A DNA stretch of 64,000 nt from RHLJ01 sp965222205 (GCA_965222205.1 OZ244932.1:186001-250000); one strand, 5' to 3'. Shown: positions 1 to 9,352, numbered from the stretch's first letter. Program-made: numbers and translations. The notes: generated by a model from the letters alone, not told the origin.

Positions 1-1325
1 ATTTTGGATTGGTTTTAAGTGTATTTGACAAACCAAAGATCTTTAAGAAGATTCTAAAAGGCAGCTCGGCAATTGGTCATAACCGGTATTCTACTTCCGG
101 CTCATCCAAAAATCCCGCGAATATACAGCCGTTCAGGGTTCACTACAGAAGCGGAAATATTGCGATTGGCCATAATGGGAATCTCTCTAACGCCAAACAA
201 ATCCGGTCGAGATTCAGAGATGAAGGAATTATTTTTCAGAGCACTTCTGATACGGAACTTATTCTTCACTTGATTGCTCAAAGCCAGTACGAGGATCAGA
301 TGGATCAGATTATGGATGCACTTCAGCAGATTGAAGGCGCCTATTGTCTGGTAATGCTCACAGATGATAAACTCATTGCTGTTCGCGACCCAAATGGATT
401 CCGCCCTCTTGCACTTGGTAAGATAGATGGAAAGTTTTGCGTTGCTAGTGAGACCTGCGCTTTTGATATAAACAATGCAGAATACATACGGGATGTTCAG
501 CCGGGTGAAGTTATAGTGATTGACAAGGAGGCTACAGAAAACGGAGAGCCTAAATCCTATTTTATAGAACCGGAAATTGGTACCAGCACCAGCCAATGTA
601 TCTTTGAGTATGTGTACTTCTCCCGACCAGACAGTATGATTTTCGGAGAGATGGTCGATAAAATCCGGAGAAACCTTGGGAAGGTGCTTGCTAAGGAACA
701 TCCTTTAAATGAGGTTGTAAAAAACAATCCTTCAGGAAGAAAACCAGTGGTTATTTCTGTGCCTGATTCCAGTAATACCGCGGCTCTGGGTTACGCCAGC
801 GAAAATCAAAAGCTGGGAAACGATTGTAAATACGATATCGGACTGATCAGAAACCACTATGTGGGAAGAACATTTATTTCGCCGGGACAGAAATCCAGGG
901 AGCAGAAAGTACGAACAAAGTTCAATCCTGTACGTGGAGTAATTGAAGGCAGAAGTGTGATCATTGTGGATGATTCTATTGTTCGGGGTACTACTTCGCA
1001 GTTATTAGTAGACATGATCAGAGCTTGTAATCCTTCAGAAATACATTTCATTGTAAGCTCACCACCGATAATTAGTCCATGTTATTATGGGATGGACTTT
1101 CCAACTCCGGAAGAATTAATAGCCAACCGGTTTGATAAAAATATTGAAAGGATGGCTGAGGAAATCGGGGTTGACAGTTTAAGGTATCTGTCACCCGATG
1201 GATTAGTAAATGCAGTGAAAGAAGCCAATCCTTCAAGTCACGAGTATTGCACCGCATGCTTCACTGGAAAGTATCCTGTACCGGTGAATTTTGGAGTAGA
1301 AAAAGAAGAAAACGAACTTGTTTGA
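1..1325 (+). CDS. purF: Amidophosphoribosyltransferase (5' end outside window)
   Basis: First committed step of purine synthesis: transfers glutamine amide nitrogen to PRPP, giving phosphoribosylamine. The visible part starts within the N-terminal glutamine amidotransferase (Ntn) domain: GHNRYSTSG and GHNGNLSN match the glutaminase fold. The C-terminal half has the PRPP-binding loop VIIVDDSIVRGTTS and a Cys pair near the end. The reading frame is open to base 3, and a TTG at base 9 is not a credible start, because the catalytic N-terminal Cys and about 60 residues would be missing; the gene therefore begins upstream. Its TGA overlaps the next ATG by one base (TGATG), so translational coupling with engB is likely. 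Family assignment is firm. Confidence 0.97.
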   Translation, partial: FGLVLSVFDKPKIFKKILKGSSAIGHNRYSTSGSSKNPANIQPFRVHYRSGNIAIGHNGNLSNAKQIRSRFRDEGIIFQSTSDTELILHLIAQSQYEDQMDQIMDALQQIEGAYCLVMLTDDKLIAVRDPNGFRPLALGKIDGKFCVASETCAFDINNAEYIRDVQPGEVIVIDKEATENGEPKSYFIEPEIGTSTSQCIFEYVYFSRPDSMIFGEMVDKIRRNLGKVLAKEHPLNEVVKNNPSGRKPVVISVPDSSNTAALGYASENQKLGNDCKYDIGLIRNHYVGRTFISPGQKSREQKVRTKFNPVRGVIEGRSVIIVDDSIVRGTTSQLLVDMIRACNPSEIHFIVSSPPIISPCYYGMDFPTPEELIANRFDKNIERMAEEIGVDSLRYLSPDGLVNAVKEANPSSHEYCTACFTGKYPVPVNFGVEKEENELV

Positions 1326-1915
1326 TGTATAACGGTCCGACCACTTTTGTAACCAGCGCACCCAGATTAGAAGACTGCCCTCCCGAATCATTACCTGAGA
1401 TTTGTTTTGCAGGCAGGTCAAATGTAGGTAAATCATCTCTGATTAATAGTTTAGTGAACCGGAAGAGATTGGCAAGAACTTCAAATGTGCCCGGTAAAAC
1501 TCAGCAAATGAATTATTATAACATTGCTGATGCATGCTATTTTGTGGATTTACCCGGATATGGCTATGCAAAAGTGCCTGTTAAGGAACGCGAGCGTTGG
1601 GGCAGGAATATCAGAGAATATCTGCTAAACCGGAAAACGCTGAATCTGATCGCACATATTGTAGATTGCAGGCATAAACCTACTGATCTTGACGAGGACT
1701 TTTTTTACTGGATGGCATCAAATCAAATGCCGTTTTGTGTATTACTTTCAAAAGCTGATAAGCTATCTAAGAATAAAGTTTCGCAGGCTAAATCTGAGGT
1801 AAAGAAAATATTGGCCGAAATGAATATCGTAGTACCTATTCTGGCTTATTCATCCGACAATAAACAAGCGATGGAAGAAGTACAGAACCTGTTAAGCGAA
1901 TTTGTAGAAGATTAA
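1325..1915 (+). CDS. engB: Ribosome biogenesis GTPase EngB/YsxC/YihA
   Basis: TRAFAC-class GTPase required for large ribosomal subunit assembly. G1 is GRSNVGKSS (residues 30-38), G3 is DLPGYGYAK, and G4 is SKADKL. The length of 196 residues is usual for the family. A longer frame opens at an upstream ATG (base 1247) inside purF, but its extra 26 residues are Arg/Lys/Trp-rich shadow sequence; the ATG that overlaps the purF stop is the sensible start. The purF-engB order looks like a coupled two-gene unit. Unrelated functions, so co-transcription is probably for growth-rate expression. Confidence 0.96.
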   Translation: MYNGPTTFVTSAPRLEDCPPESLPEICFAGRSNVGKSSLINSLVNRKRLARTSNVPGKTQQMNYYNIADACYFVDLPGYGYAKVPVKERERWGRNIREYLLNRKTLNLIAHIVDCRHKPTDLDEDFFYWMASNQMPFCVLLSKADKLSKNKVSQAKSEVKKILAEMNIVVPILAYSSDNKQAMEEVQNLLSEFVED

Positions 1916-1944
1916 CGACTAAACTCACTCACTCTATCACTCTC

Positions 1945-3534
1945 ATGTCATTTAAAGTTTTACTACTCGATAATGTAGACCCTGTTTGCGGGGAAATTTT
2001 TAAACAGCGCGGAATTCAGGCCGACCAACCTGGTAAACTAACCGAAGAAGAACTCTTTTCAAGAATCGGTGAGTATGACGGAATGGTGGTTCGCAGTGCA
2101 ACCACGGTAACTCCTGAGCTACTCGAGAAAGCAACCAAAATGAAGGTTATTGGTCGTGCCGGTGTCGGAGTTGATAATATTGACATCCCCGCATCTACTG
2201 CAAAGGGAGTATTAGTGATGAATACTCCGGATGGGAACACCATTTCTACGGCAGAGCATACCTGTGGAATGTTGATCGCCCTCTCAAGAAATATTCCGAC
2301 CTCTGTTGCCACTGTAAAAGGTGGAGGCTGGGACCGAAAAGCCTACATGGGAACTGAGGTTCACGGTAAAATTTTAGGAATTGTAGGCTTGGGTAAAATT
2401 GGATCAGAAGTTGCGAAGAGAATGATTGCTTTTGGAATGGAGGTTCAGGCTTACGATCCATTTTCAACAGAAGAACATGCTCAGTCGATTGGAGTTAAGC
2501 TGGTTGAGCTGGATGAATTATTGGGTACTTCAGATTACTTATCTGTTCACACCCCGTTGACGGAGAAGACAAAGGGACTTGTTTCACTTAAAAATGCGGT
2601 CAAACTAAAAAAAGGTATTCGTCTTGTAAATGTGGCCCGTGGAGGGATTTACGAAGAAGCAGATTTACCTAAGCTTATTGACGACGGTATTGTGGGTTCA
2701 GTGGCGCTTGATGTGTACACTACGGAACCTCCAACCGAAGAACTTTATAAAGTGCTAGCCCATCCAAATATAATTTGTACCCCACACCTTGGGGCTTCAA
2801 CTGAGGAAGCACAGGAAAAAGTGGCTGAGCAAATAGCGGCTCAGATGTCTGATGCTCTGGAGAACAAAAATTACAAAGGCAGCCTGAACGGCAAGTCGAT
2901 TTCATTGCTCACCAACAAAGAAGTACAACCATATCTGCAACTGGCTGAAAAGCTTGGTAGAATGATCGTTCAGCTCTCTCCTGATCACGCTAATAATTTC
3001 GAGTTTGAATATGCAGGCGATTCCGCTAAATATGCTGAGGTGCTAACAGATGGTATCCTTAAGGGAATGCTCTCAGAATATGTAGATGATGCCATTAACC
3101 TGATTAATGCTCGTGTTTATGCCGATGAGCGTGGGTTTACCATCAAAGAAGTGACATCCAGCAGAACTAAAACGTATAGTGATCTTGTTACTATCCGGCT
3201 TCCAAAAGGCGCTGATTATACCAGTATTTCTGCCGTAGTATTCGGAGAGGGCGATTATCGAATTGTAGCCATTGATAACTATGGAATTGAGCTAAGACTT
3301 GATGGCGATCTCATTTTATATCAAAATGAAGATAAACCCGGTATGCTTGCCTCGGTGAGTGGCGCACTGGCCGAAAATGGAATAAACATCGGGGCATTAA
3401 GCCTTGGTCGGTCCGGAAAAGGTTCTTACGCAATTACTGCTGTCTCGGTAGACAAGCATCTTGATGAAGCAGACCGTTCTGTTATCCAGGAACTGGATGG
3501 AATACAGAATATCAGGTATATTTCTTTAAGTTAA
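1945..3534 (+). CDS. serA: D-3-phosphoglycerate dehydrogenase with ACT domain
   Basis: NAD-dependent oxidation of 3-phosphoglycerate to phosphohydroxypyruvate, first step of serine synthesis. The 529-residue length matches the long form (type I, as in Mycobacterium and Bacillus): split substrate-binding domain, central Rossmann domain with GIVGLGKIGSEVA (about residues 145-157), VNVARGG carrying the catalytic Arg, and PHLGAST carrying the catalytic His. After these come an intervening domain (about 320-450) and a C-terminal ACT domain (about 455-529, starting LYQNEDKPGMLASVSG) expected to bind serine as feedback inhibitor. It lies 29 bp downstream of engB on the same strand and may be co-transcribed. 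Confidence 0.96.
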   Translation: MSFKVLLLDNVDPVCGEIFKQRGIQADQPGKLTEEELFSRIGEYDGMVVRSATTVTPELLEKATKMKVIGRAGVGVDNIDIPASTAKGVLVMNTPDGNTISTAEHTCGMLIALSRNIPTSVATVKGGGWDRKAYMGTEVHGKILGIVGLGKIGSEVAKRMIAFGMEVQAYDPFSTEEHAQSIGVKLVELDELLGTSDYLSVHTPLTEKTKGLVSLKNAVKLKKGIRLVNVARGGIYEEADLPKLIDDGIVGSVALDVYTTEPPTEELYKVLAHPNIICTPHLGASTEEAQEKVAEQIAAQMSDALENKNYKGSLNGKSISLLTNKEVQPYLQLAEKLGRMIVQLSPDHANNFEFEYAGDSAKYAEVLTDGILKGMLSEYVDDAINLINARVYADERGFTIKEVTSSRTKTYSDLVTIRLPKGADYTSISAVVFGEGDYRIVAIDNYGIELRLDGDLILYQNEDKPGMLASVSGALAENGINIGALSLGRSGKGSYAITAVSVDKHLDEADRSVIQELDGIQNIRYISLS

Positions 3535-3605
3535 TATATAATTAGCAGTTAGCTTTGGATCATTATAAGCCAAATACCTTAAAGGAATCACCAACTTTAA
3601 TTACA

Positions 3606-4856
3606 ATGGTTGACCCACAGCTAAGTTCGGGGTATAAACTTAACTCAAATAAGGGTTTAATACGAACAATCAAAGCAAATATTATTTGGGGGGGGGTAGT
3701 AACAATTCCTTCGTCCATAATACTCTCTTCCCCTCAAGTTGGAGAAGCATTAAAGTCTTTAGAACCTCTTTTACAAAATGGATTGATTATTCCTGACTTA
3801 AGAAGTGGTCTAAAAGATTTTAATGAGCAGTTTGAAACAAGCTCAATTACGGATAACCGGTTGGCTAAATATTCATCTGAAATAGCTTCGTTTCTAAACG
3901 AGAATACTTATGGAGTAATTGAATATAATTCAAAAGGTGCATCAAGAGCATTTATTAAAGGAGTTCTTGTATTAGTATTAATTGCAAAATTAAAAGGTTT
4001 AATTTCAATTACTTGGAAAGAACTAGAACTGGCTAGTATTAATTTATCATATAAAAAAGTAGTAAGCAGAAATGAAGTTTATGATATAGCTAAAAAAATT
4101 AAATCCGGAAGGACTTTTTTTTATGATATAGTAGTAGTAGTGTATCATTTAGTAGGGTCAGGTCTTACAGGAAGTACACCTTTATTTCCTCAAAGGACTA
4201 AAACTAATGTGAGAAAAGTTTTAGAGTTAATCGGTTTTTTTGATGCTAAAAAAATCTATGATCTTGCTAATACTACTATAGCTAAAAAGAATGTAGAAAA
4301 ATTACTAGACTTAATAGAAATTGAAACTACGAGTATCTTTGATTTAAACGATTATTCAGAAAATTCTAAAATTGTAAACTCTTTAGTTTTATTTGAAGTA
4401 TTTGAAGCTTTGTCCATTAAAACATCACTTTTAGATAAGTTAGAAGATAAACAGATTATGGAAATTGCTAAATCCTCGGAAGCTATAAGAGCAAAAGAAG
4501 CTATACATAAGTTGCTTATTGACAATAATAAAGAAGTTCTTGCCAGAAAGAAAAGTGAAGTATTTGTTACAAATAAGGAACTAATCGAGTTTAAAAAGTC
4601 ATTAAACGATTACGTAGTAAAAGAACCAAAATCTTCTAGAAGAATTGGTGGATTTGGGACAAAGCTAGGAATTGGAAGTATTGGCGTTGGAGCTCTGACT
4701 TTTCCTTTTGATGGGGGTATAGGTTTAGCTCTTTCATTAAGTTCACTTCTACTCTCTATTGGTGGAATTGGAATTGATCACTATTCTAGGCAAAAAGCCA
4801 GACCAATTCACTTGTTCGTAGAAAAGATTCAGACAATGAGCTATAGTGAAATCTAA
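3606..4856 (+). CDS. Hypothetical AT-rich orphan protein with a G9 tract near its start
   Basis: I do not recognise this 416-residue protein. It is Lys/Ile/Ser-rich and coded by visibly more AT-rich DNA than serA upstream, which suggests horizontal acquisition. The middle is helical. The last ~60 residues form a Gly-rich hydrophobic stretch (GIGSIGVGALTFPF through SLSSLLLSIGGIGID) that could be a membrane hairpin. The start is uncertain: ATG at 3606 is preferred, while an in-frame TTG at 3555 would add 17 residues. Nine consecutive G (3688-3696) encode W-G-G-V; loss of one G places TAG TAG directly after the tract, and gain of one G reaches a TGA after about 40 codons. The gene stands alone, convergent with the next one. 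Confidence 0.7.
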   Translation: MVDPQLSSGYKLNSNKGLIRTIKANIIWGGVVTIPSSIILSSPQVGEALKSLEPLLQNGLIIPDLRSGLKDFNEQFETSSITDNRLAKYSSEIASFLNENTYGVIEYNSKGASRAFIKGVLVLVLIAKLKGLISITWKELELASINLSYKKVVSRNEVYDIAKKIKSGRTFFYDIVVVVYHLVGSGLTGSTPLFPQRTKTNVRKVLELIGFFDAKKIYDLANTTIAKKNVEKLLDLIEIETTSIFDLNDYSENSKIVNSLVLFEVFEALSIKTSLLDKLEDKQIMEIAKSSEAIRAKEAIHKLLIDNNKEVLARKKSEVFVTNKELIEFKKSLNDYVVKEPKSSRRIGGFGTKLGIGSIGVGALTFPFDGGIGLALSLSSLLLSIGGIGIDHYSRQKARPIHLFVEKIQTMSYSEI

Positions 4857-4885
4857 AGTTCCAAAAGTGTTAATTTTTTTAATGA

Positions 4886-6169
4886 TCAGTTGTCATTACC
4901 CGCTAAGGTAACTTTTCCATACTTAGAAAAGCCAATAATCTCAGGTCCGCCCTGATTGATTTTTCCGGTAACTTTTGTTTTGGTTCGGGAGCCTTCTACG
5001 GTAAATCCTTGCAATTCAACAGCGTTGCTTCCCTGTAATTCAACAGTGGCGTTAGATATTTTGGGCATCCAGATCTGGATATTACCTGCAGAGGTTTCTA
5101 AAGTCGCGTCGTTCGTAATAGGCTCTCTATAAATAAGCATGATATTTCCACCTTGTGTTGACGCTATCACCTCTCCATGAATCTCTTTTGCATCAATATT
5201 TCCACCTTTAGTATTCAGAGAAGCATCACCCGTGCAATTTTTTAACACTAAATGCCCGCCTTCAGACTTCAAGGTTACATCTCCGTCCGCGTCTTCTACC
5301 TTAACATGTCCTCCTCCTGAAACAGCTAAAATATCTCCGGTAACTTTATTGATTTTTATATGTCCACCCCCGGTTTCATATATCTGGTCGCCGTTTATAT
5401 TAGTGGCCTCAATATGTCCGCCTCCGGTATTGGTAACTAGCTCCATGTTTTCAGGAATATAAAGGGTAGTCTGAAGTTGGATATTGTTCCAGCCGTTTTC
5501 ATTCACATTTTCCAATACGAACCTGGCTTCTCCGTCATCAATAATAGAGGTAGTATTCAATTTTGAGATGAGATCTTCTTTGGAAGAAATTTGTCCGGAT
5601 GCCTGAACCGTAAACTTCGCCATTTTGTCTTTGGTACCAATTACAGTAATCGAACCACTTGGAATCTTAACCGAAGTACTTGTAATGGATGTGGCATCGA
5701 ATTCATTTAAAAATGTATACACTCCCGGTGAAGTATTCTCCCATTCACCTTGCACCGTATTTTCATACTCACGGTTAATCACAAGCAGCTTATCATCCAT
5801 TTCGAAATTGATATGGATGTTTTCATCAGAGAGCTCTCTGAGAACATTGTCGATTTCGGTTAGAATCTCATCGCGGGCTTCAGTTGGAATAAGATGAGCA
5901 AGGGCTTTGAGCTTTTGAAGACTCTCCGCATTGTCTATCTCGTTTAGATTTTCCAACTTTTGTAACTCTTCGAGCGCAGCCAGTTCTTCCAAATTTTCCA
6001 AATCGATTACATGAACCTGATTCGGAGTTGGAGGTGTTGGTTCTTGGGGAGCATTTTCTGCAGTTGCACCACCTGAATCATCGCCACCCGAAGGTATTTC
6101 AATCAGATAAAGTGCAATCGCGACAAAAAACAGACCTGCTAAAACTATTTCCCAGGAAATTCTTTTCAT
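4886..6169 (-). CDS. DUF4097-like beta-repeat envelope protein
   Basis: A 427-residue protein with an N-terminal membrane segment or uncleaved signal (about residues 5-25, VLAGLFFVAIALYLIEI). A Pro/Gly linker follows, then a Leu/Glu-rich, probably coiled-coil region (about 55-115, LENLEELAALEELQKLENL). The C-terminal half is a beta-helix-like repeat of the DUF4097 type (putative adhesin): GGGH or GGN recurs about every 20 residues (GGGHIEA, GGGHIKI, GGGHVKV, EGGHLVL, KGGNIDA, QGGNIML). DUF4097 proteins often sit beside anti-sigma factors, but none is present here. The gene is convergent with the orphan gene and divergent from the M20 hydrolase. Function is unknown; a surface or periplasmic role is inferred. 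Confidence 0.75.
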   Translation of the reverse strand: MKRISWEIVLAGLFFVAIALYLIEIPSGGDDSGGATAENAPQEPTPPTPNQVHVIDLENLEELAALEELQKLENLNEIDNAESLQKLKALAHLIPTEARDEILTEIDNVLRELSDENIHINFEMDDKLLVINREYENTVQGEWENTSPGVYTFLNEFDATSITSTSVKIPSGSITVIGTKDKMAKFTVQASGQISSKEDLISKLNTTSIIDDGEARFVLENVNENGWNNIQLQTTLYIPENMELVTNTGGGHIEATNINGDQIYETGGGHIKINKVTGDILAVSGGGHVKVEDADGDVTLKSEGGHLVLKNCTGDASLNTKGGNIDAKEIHGEVIASTQGGNIMLIYREPITNDATLETSAGNIQIWMPKISNATVELQGSNAVELQGFTVEGSRTKTKVTGKINQGGPEIIGFSKYGKVTLAGNDN

Positions 6170-6283
6170 AGTGCTTTTTCGAAGTTATAAACAACTGAAG
6201 AGGCTACGCATATCAAAATGCTAAGTTACACAATAGTAAATTAAGCCGTATTATCAGATTTTACAGAGTTAAACGAAGAAAAT

Positions 6284-7474
6284 ATGTCATTGCGTTCAAA
6301 AATAATTGAGTTGGCCGATCATTATCAGGCGGAAATGGTAGCTAACAGAAGATACCTCCATCAACATCCCGAAGTGAGTTATAAGGAGTTCGAAACCACT
6401 AAATTTATCAAGTCAAAGCTGGACGAACTGGACATTCCTTATGAAAGCCCGCTTGAAACCGGTTGCATAGGTATTTTGAAAGGAGCCAAGGAATCAGACC
6501 GGGTAATTGCACTAAGAGCCGATATTGATGCCTTGGCTATGGATGAAGAAGGAGATGCGAAGAAAGAGTTTTTCTCAAAAAATCCAGGAGCGGCCCATTG
6601 CTGTGGGCATGATGCTCACACCTCAAATTTATTGGGAGTTGCCAAAATCCTTACAGAGTTAAAAGAGGAGCTGGAAGGGACGGTATTATTGGTTTTCCAG
6701 CCCGGAGAAGAGAAACTTCCGGGTGGAGGAAAATTACTTTGTGAAACCGGATTCCTTCAATCCAGAAATGTGCAGGCTATCTATGGACTTCACACTTCCC
6801 CAAGTCATAAGCCCGGAACTATTGCTACTAAAGAAGGTCCTTTAATGGGGAGTCCGGATGAGTTTGAGGTCGAAATTTTTGGAAAAGGAGGCCACGCTGC
6901 ACGTCCACATGAAGCAATTGATCCTATTGTGTTAGCCTCTCAATTTATAACTGCAGCACAAACGGTAGTAAGCCGGAGCGTAGATCCTACCGAGCCCGCT
7001 GTAGTTACAATTGGACGAATTGAAGGTGGAACGGCACACAATGTGATTCCCGGAAGTGTACGGCTTTGGGGAACGGTTCGTACCTTGAATTCAGAAACAG
7101 CGGATTTAATAGCTAAAAGGTTAGAATCTGTATTGAAAGGAATTACAGACGGAGCAGGAGGTTCTTACACTTTCAATTTCAATAAAGGATATCCGGCGGT
7201 AATGAATACGGCTAAAGAAACAGAAAATATAATTTCAACCACGCAGGAGTTATTTGGGGAAAAGTCAGCGATTTTGATGGAGCGACCGATTATGGCAGGA
7301 GAAGATTTTTCCTTTTATCAGGAGCATTTTTCGGGTGCATTTTTCTTTGTGGGAAGTGGGAGCGAGGAGTCTGAATCAACCTATGTGTGGCACCATCCTA
7401 AATACAATGTTGATGACCGGTTCTTTCAAACCGCAGCCCCATTAATGGCTTCACTTGCACTGAATTCTAAATGA
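6284..7474 (+). CDS. M20 family metal-dependent amidohydrolase
   Basis: 396 residues of the M20D group (N-acyl-amino acid amidohydrolase, IAA-amino acid hydrolase ILR1-like, hippurate hydrolase). Metal ligands are visible in CCGHDAHTSN (Cys/His/His), PGEEKLPGGG (the Glu pair with the general base) and HTSPSHKPGT. The small lid domain contains GKGGHAARPHEAIDP, and MAGEDFSFYQ supplies the C-terminal ligand region. It probably hydrolyses an N-acyl or amide-linked amino acid in the cytoplasm, as no signal peptide is visible; the exact substrate cannot be read. It overlaps the next gene by four bases (ATGA), so the two are translated from one mRNA and may act in one catabolic route. Confidence 0.92.
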   Translation: MSLRSKIIELADHYQAEMVANRRYLHQHPEVSYKEFETTKFIKSKLDELDIPYESPLETGCIGILKGAKESDRVIALRADIDALAMDEEGDAKKEFFSKNPGAAHCCGHDAHTSNLLGVAKILTELKEELEGTVLLVFQPGEEKLPGGGKLLCETGFLQSRNVQAIYGLHTSPSHKPGTIATKEGPLMGSPDEFEVEIFGKGGHAARPHEAIDPIVLASQFITAAQTVVSRSVDPTEPAVVTIGRIEGGTAHNVIPGSVRLWGTVRTLNSETADLIAKRLESVLKGITDGAGGSYTFNFNKGYPAVMNTAKETENIISTTQELFGEKSAILMERPIMAGEDFSFYQEHFSGAFFFVGSGSEESESTYVWHHPKYNVDDRFFQTAAPLMASLALNSK

Positions 7475-8571
7475 ACAACCAGCGGTCTTATTGGGAATCT
7501 GAGCTCTACAATCAAAAGTACGACTTGATTGTTATTGGGGCCGGACTAACCGGGCAATCGACGGCTTACTTTTTCAAAAAAAAATATCCGGACGCAAGGG
7601 TATTGATTTTGGATCGGGGATTCTTCCCAATAGGTGCGAGCACAAGAAACGCAGGATTTGCCTGCATTGGAACGATTGGCGAACACATTGCTGATTTAGA
7701 AATCGATTCTGAAGAACAACTTAAAGAACGGATCAAAGCCCGTTACGAAGGATTGTTGTTACTTCGTGAAACTCTTGGAGATGAGGTAATCGATTATGAA
7801 GAGTCAGGAGGGTGGGAGATATTTCCGGATGCAAAGGAGTTTCTTAAAGTTAGGGACCAGATTGGAAAATTTAATAGTTGGTTAGAAGAATTAACCGGAG
7901 AAAAGGAAGTATACGAGGCTGGAACCTATTTGGGAATTCCTTCAATTTATAATAAAACCGAAGGAATGCTCCATCCGGGGAAAATGATCCAAAGGCTGTT
8001 TGAATTAAACCGGGATATTGGAATTGAGTTTCGTTGGAATACCCCGATTAACAAACTTGAACCAGAAAGTTGTTCTGCATTTGTTGAAAATGGGCCTGCC
8101 TTTACAGCAGATCGTATGGTAGTTGCTACCAATGCTTTTACAAATCAATTATTTCCTCAGGTAAAAATAAATCCAGGACGAGGGTATGTTTTTGTGACCA
8201 ATGAGATCGATTTAATGGAATGGAAAGGTACCTTCCACTTTAATAAAGGATATGTTTATTTCCGGAATCTTGGAGAGCAACGAATATTGCTGGGGGGTGG
8301 AAGAAATATAGATTCAGAGTCTGAAGAAACTTCGGAATTTGGAGTAAATACATCCATTAAAGAATATCTGATTAATTTTGCGAATGAGATCATGGAGCTA
8401 CCTGATTATTGGAAGATTGAACAGGAATGGTCAGGTATAATGGGCTTTACAGAATCGAAATCTCCTATCTTTGAAAAGATTGATGAAAACTGTCTGGTTG
8501 TAGCCGGACTTAGTGGAATGGGCGTAGCTTTGGGGATGCGGTTAGGGAAGAAGGCAGCGCATCAAATTTGA
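7471..8571 (+). CDS. FAD-dependent oxidoreductase, DAO (D-amino acid oxidase) family
   Basis: 366 residues with an N-terminal dinucleotide-binding fold YDLIVIGAGLTGQSTAYFF (about residues 17-35) and the acidic end of beta-2 (ILDRG). It has the DAO-fold features of glycine oxidase/sarcosine oxidase-like enzymes: the conserved STRNAGFAC segment, a C-terminal GGGRN segment (about 270), WSGIMGFTESKSPIF, and a last FAD contact VAGLSGMGVALG. Oxidative deamination or demethylation of an amino acid released by the coupled M20 hydrolase is a plausible inference. No signal peptide. The start ATG overlaps the upstream TGA. The substrate is unknown. Confidence 0.88.
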   Translation: MNNQRSYWESELYNQKYDLIVIGAGLTGQSTAYFFKKKYPDARVLILDRGFFPIGASTRNAGFACIGTIGEHIADLEIDSEEQLKERIKARYEGLLLLRETLGDEVIDYEESGGWEIFPDAKEFLKVRDQIGKFNSWLEELTGEKEVYEAGTYLGIPSIYNKTEGMLHPGKMIQRLFELNRDIGIEFRWNTPINKLEPESCSAFVENGPAFTADRMVVATNAFTNQLFPQVKINPGRGYVFVTNEIDLMEWKGTFHFNKGYVYFRNLGEQRILLGGGRNIDSESEETSEFGVNTSIKEYLINFANEIMELPDYWKIEQEWSGIMGFTESKSPIFEKIDENCLVVAGLSGMGVALGMRLGKKAAHQI

Positions 8572-8586
8572 GAATAGAGGTAGTGG

Positions 8587-8695
8587 GTCATCCTGAACTT
8601 GATTCAGGATCTTATGATTCGAGCTTTGCTCCCTTTTTAATCTGGGTATTGAGTTTATAAACCTGACTAAGATCCCGGATCAAGTCCGGGATGAC
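8587..8695. repeat. REP-pair (BIME-like) element between converging genes
   Basis: Two 27-bp palindromic units in inverted orientation (8587-8613 and 8669-8695) separated by about 55 bp. Each unit is itself a stem-loop: ATCCTGAA-CTTGA-TTCAGGAT and ATCCCGGA-TCAAG-TCCGGGAT, flanked by GTC/GAC. The two units differ at four positions, all transitions, and each change is compensated within its own stem. The element fills the gap between the converging oxidoreductase and Nudix genes and could act as a bidirectional transcription stop. Related CCGGGAT-GAC ends recur at 25519-25566. Confidence 0.8.
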
Positions 8696-8707
8696 AACGA
8701 GAGTGAT

Positions 8708-9352
8708 TTAATTCGATTGTAATTCAAATTCCCTATAAAGCTCCATTAACTCACTCATCATCATAGCAGTGGCCCCCCAAAGTGGAACGTGATGAATATC
8801 CCAAAAAGGAACCGTGTATTTGGTATCTTTTAAGTTCCATTCCTCCCGCATCTTATTCTTAGATTCAATTAGTTCAGAAAACGGAACTGTAAATATTTCA
8901 TCAACTTCGTTGGGATTCGGAGTGAATTTTAGAGGTTCTGAAATAAACCCTACTACGGGAGTTACCAAATTGTTTGAGTGATTTACATAAAGAGGTGACA
9001 TCAATCCAGCGATGGATACTTTTTCTTCAACCAACCCGATCTCCTCTCGGGCCTCTCTCAAGGCGGTCTCCTCATAGGTCTCATCTCCCTCTTTTCCACC
9101 ACCCGGAAAACTTAGTTGCCCCCCGTGTTTAATTCCCGAGGTTCTGAGCGTTAGAATAATCTCGGGCTCCTCCTCCCACGTAATAATGGGTACCAACACA
9201 CTACTGTTCCTGTATTCATCATGCTCCGGCATGTTTGTTTTAAATACGGGGTTCTTCTGAGAAGAAGGATGAGGACGCATTTCGTTTTGGGCTACTTCAC
9301 CGGGTAAAGAATGCGCCAGTCGTTTTTCCAAAAAAGCCTGAAATCCTGTCAT
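8708..9352 (-). CDS. CoA pyrophosphatase-type Nudix hydrolase
   Basis: 214 residues with a complete Nudix box: GGGKEGDETYEETALREA followed by REEIGL (about residues 96-119), preceded by GGQLSFPGG, the UPF0035-like signature of the NudL/CoAse group. These enzymes cleave CoA or acyl-CoA to 3',5'-ADP and phosphopantetheine, Mg2+-dependent. The C-terminal WGATAMMMSELM segment is also typical of this group. No signal peptide, so cytoplasmic. It is divergent from the PfkB kinase gene, with 126 bp between starts holding both promoters. Assignment to CoA as substrate is inferred from family resemblance. Confidence 0.88.
   Translation of the reverse strand: MTGFQAFLEKRLAHSLPGEVAQNEMRPHPSSQKNPVFKTNMPEHDEYRNSSVLVPIITWEEEPEIILTLRTSGIKHGGQLSFPGGGKEGDETYEETALREAREEIGLVEEKVSIAGLMSPLYVNHSNNLVTPVVGFISEPLKFTPNPNEVDEIFTVPFSELIESKNKMREEWNLKDTKYTVPFWDIHHVPLWGATAMMMSELMELYREFELQSN

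Noticed and set aside
102..701. 199-codon minus-strand frame opposite purF
   Set aside because: Shadow of purF; no family motif and no start context, while the plus-strand frame is a conserved enzyme.
1247..1324. Longer start for engB inside purF
   Set aside because: Adds a Arg/Lys-rich shadow stretch; the TGATG-coupled ATG at 1325 gives the normal family length.
4886..6169. Calling the GGGH-repeat protein an antifreeze or silk-like repeat
   Set aside because: The ~20-residue period with beta-strand pattern fits the DUF4097-type beta helix.
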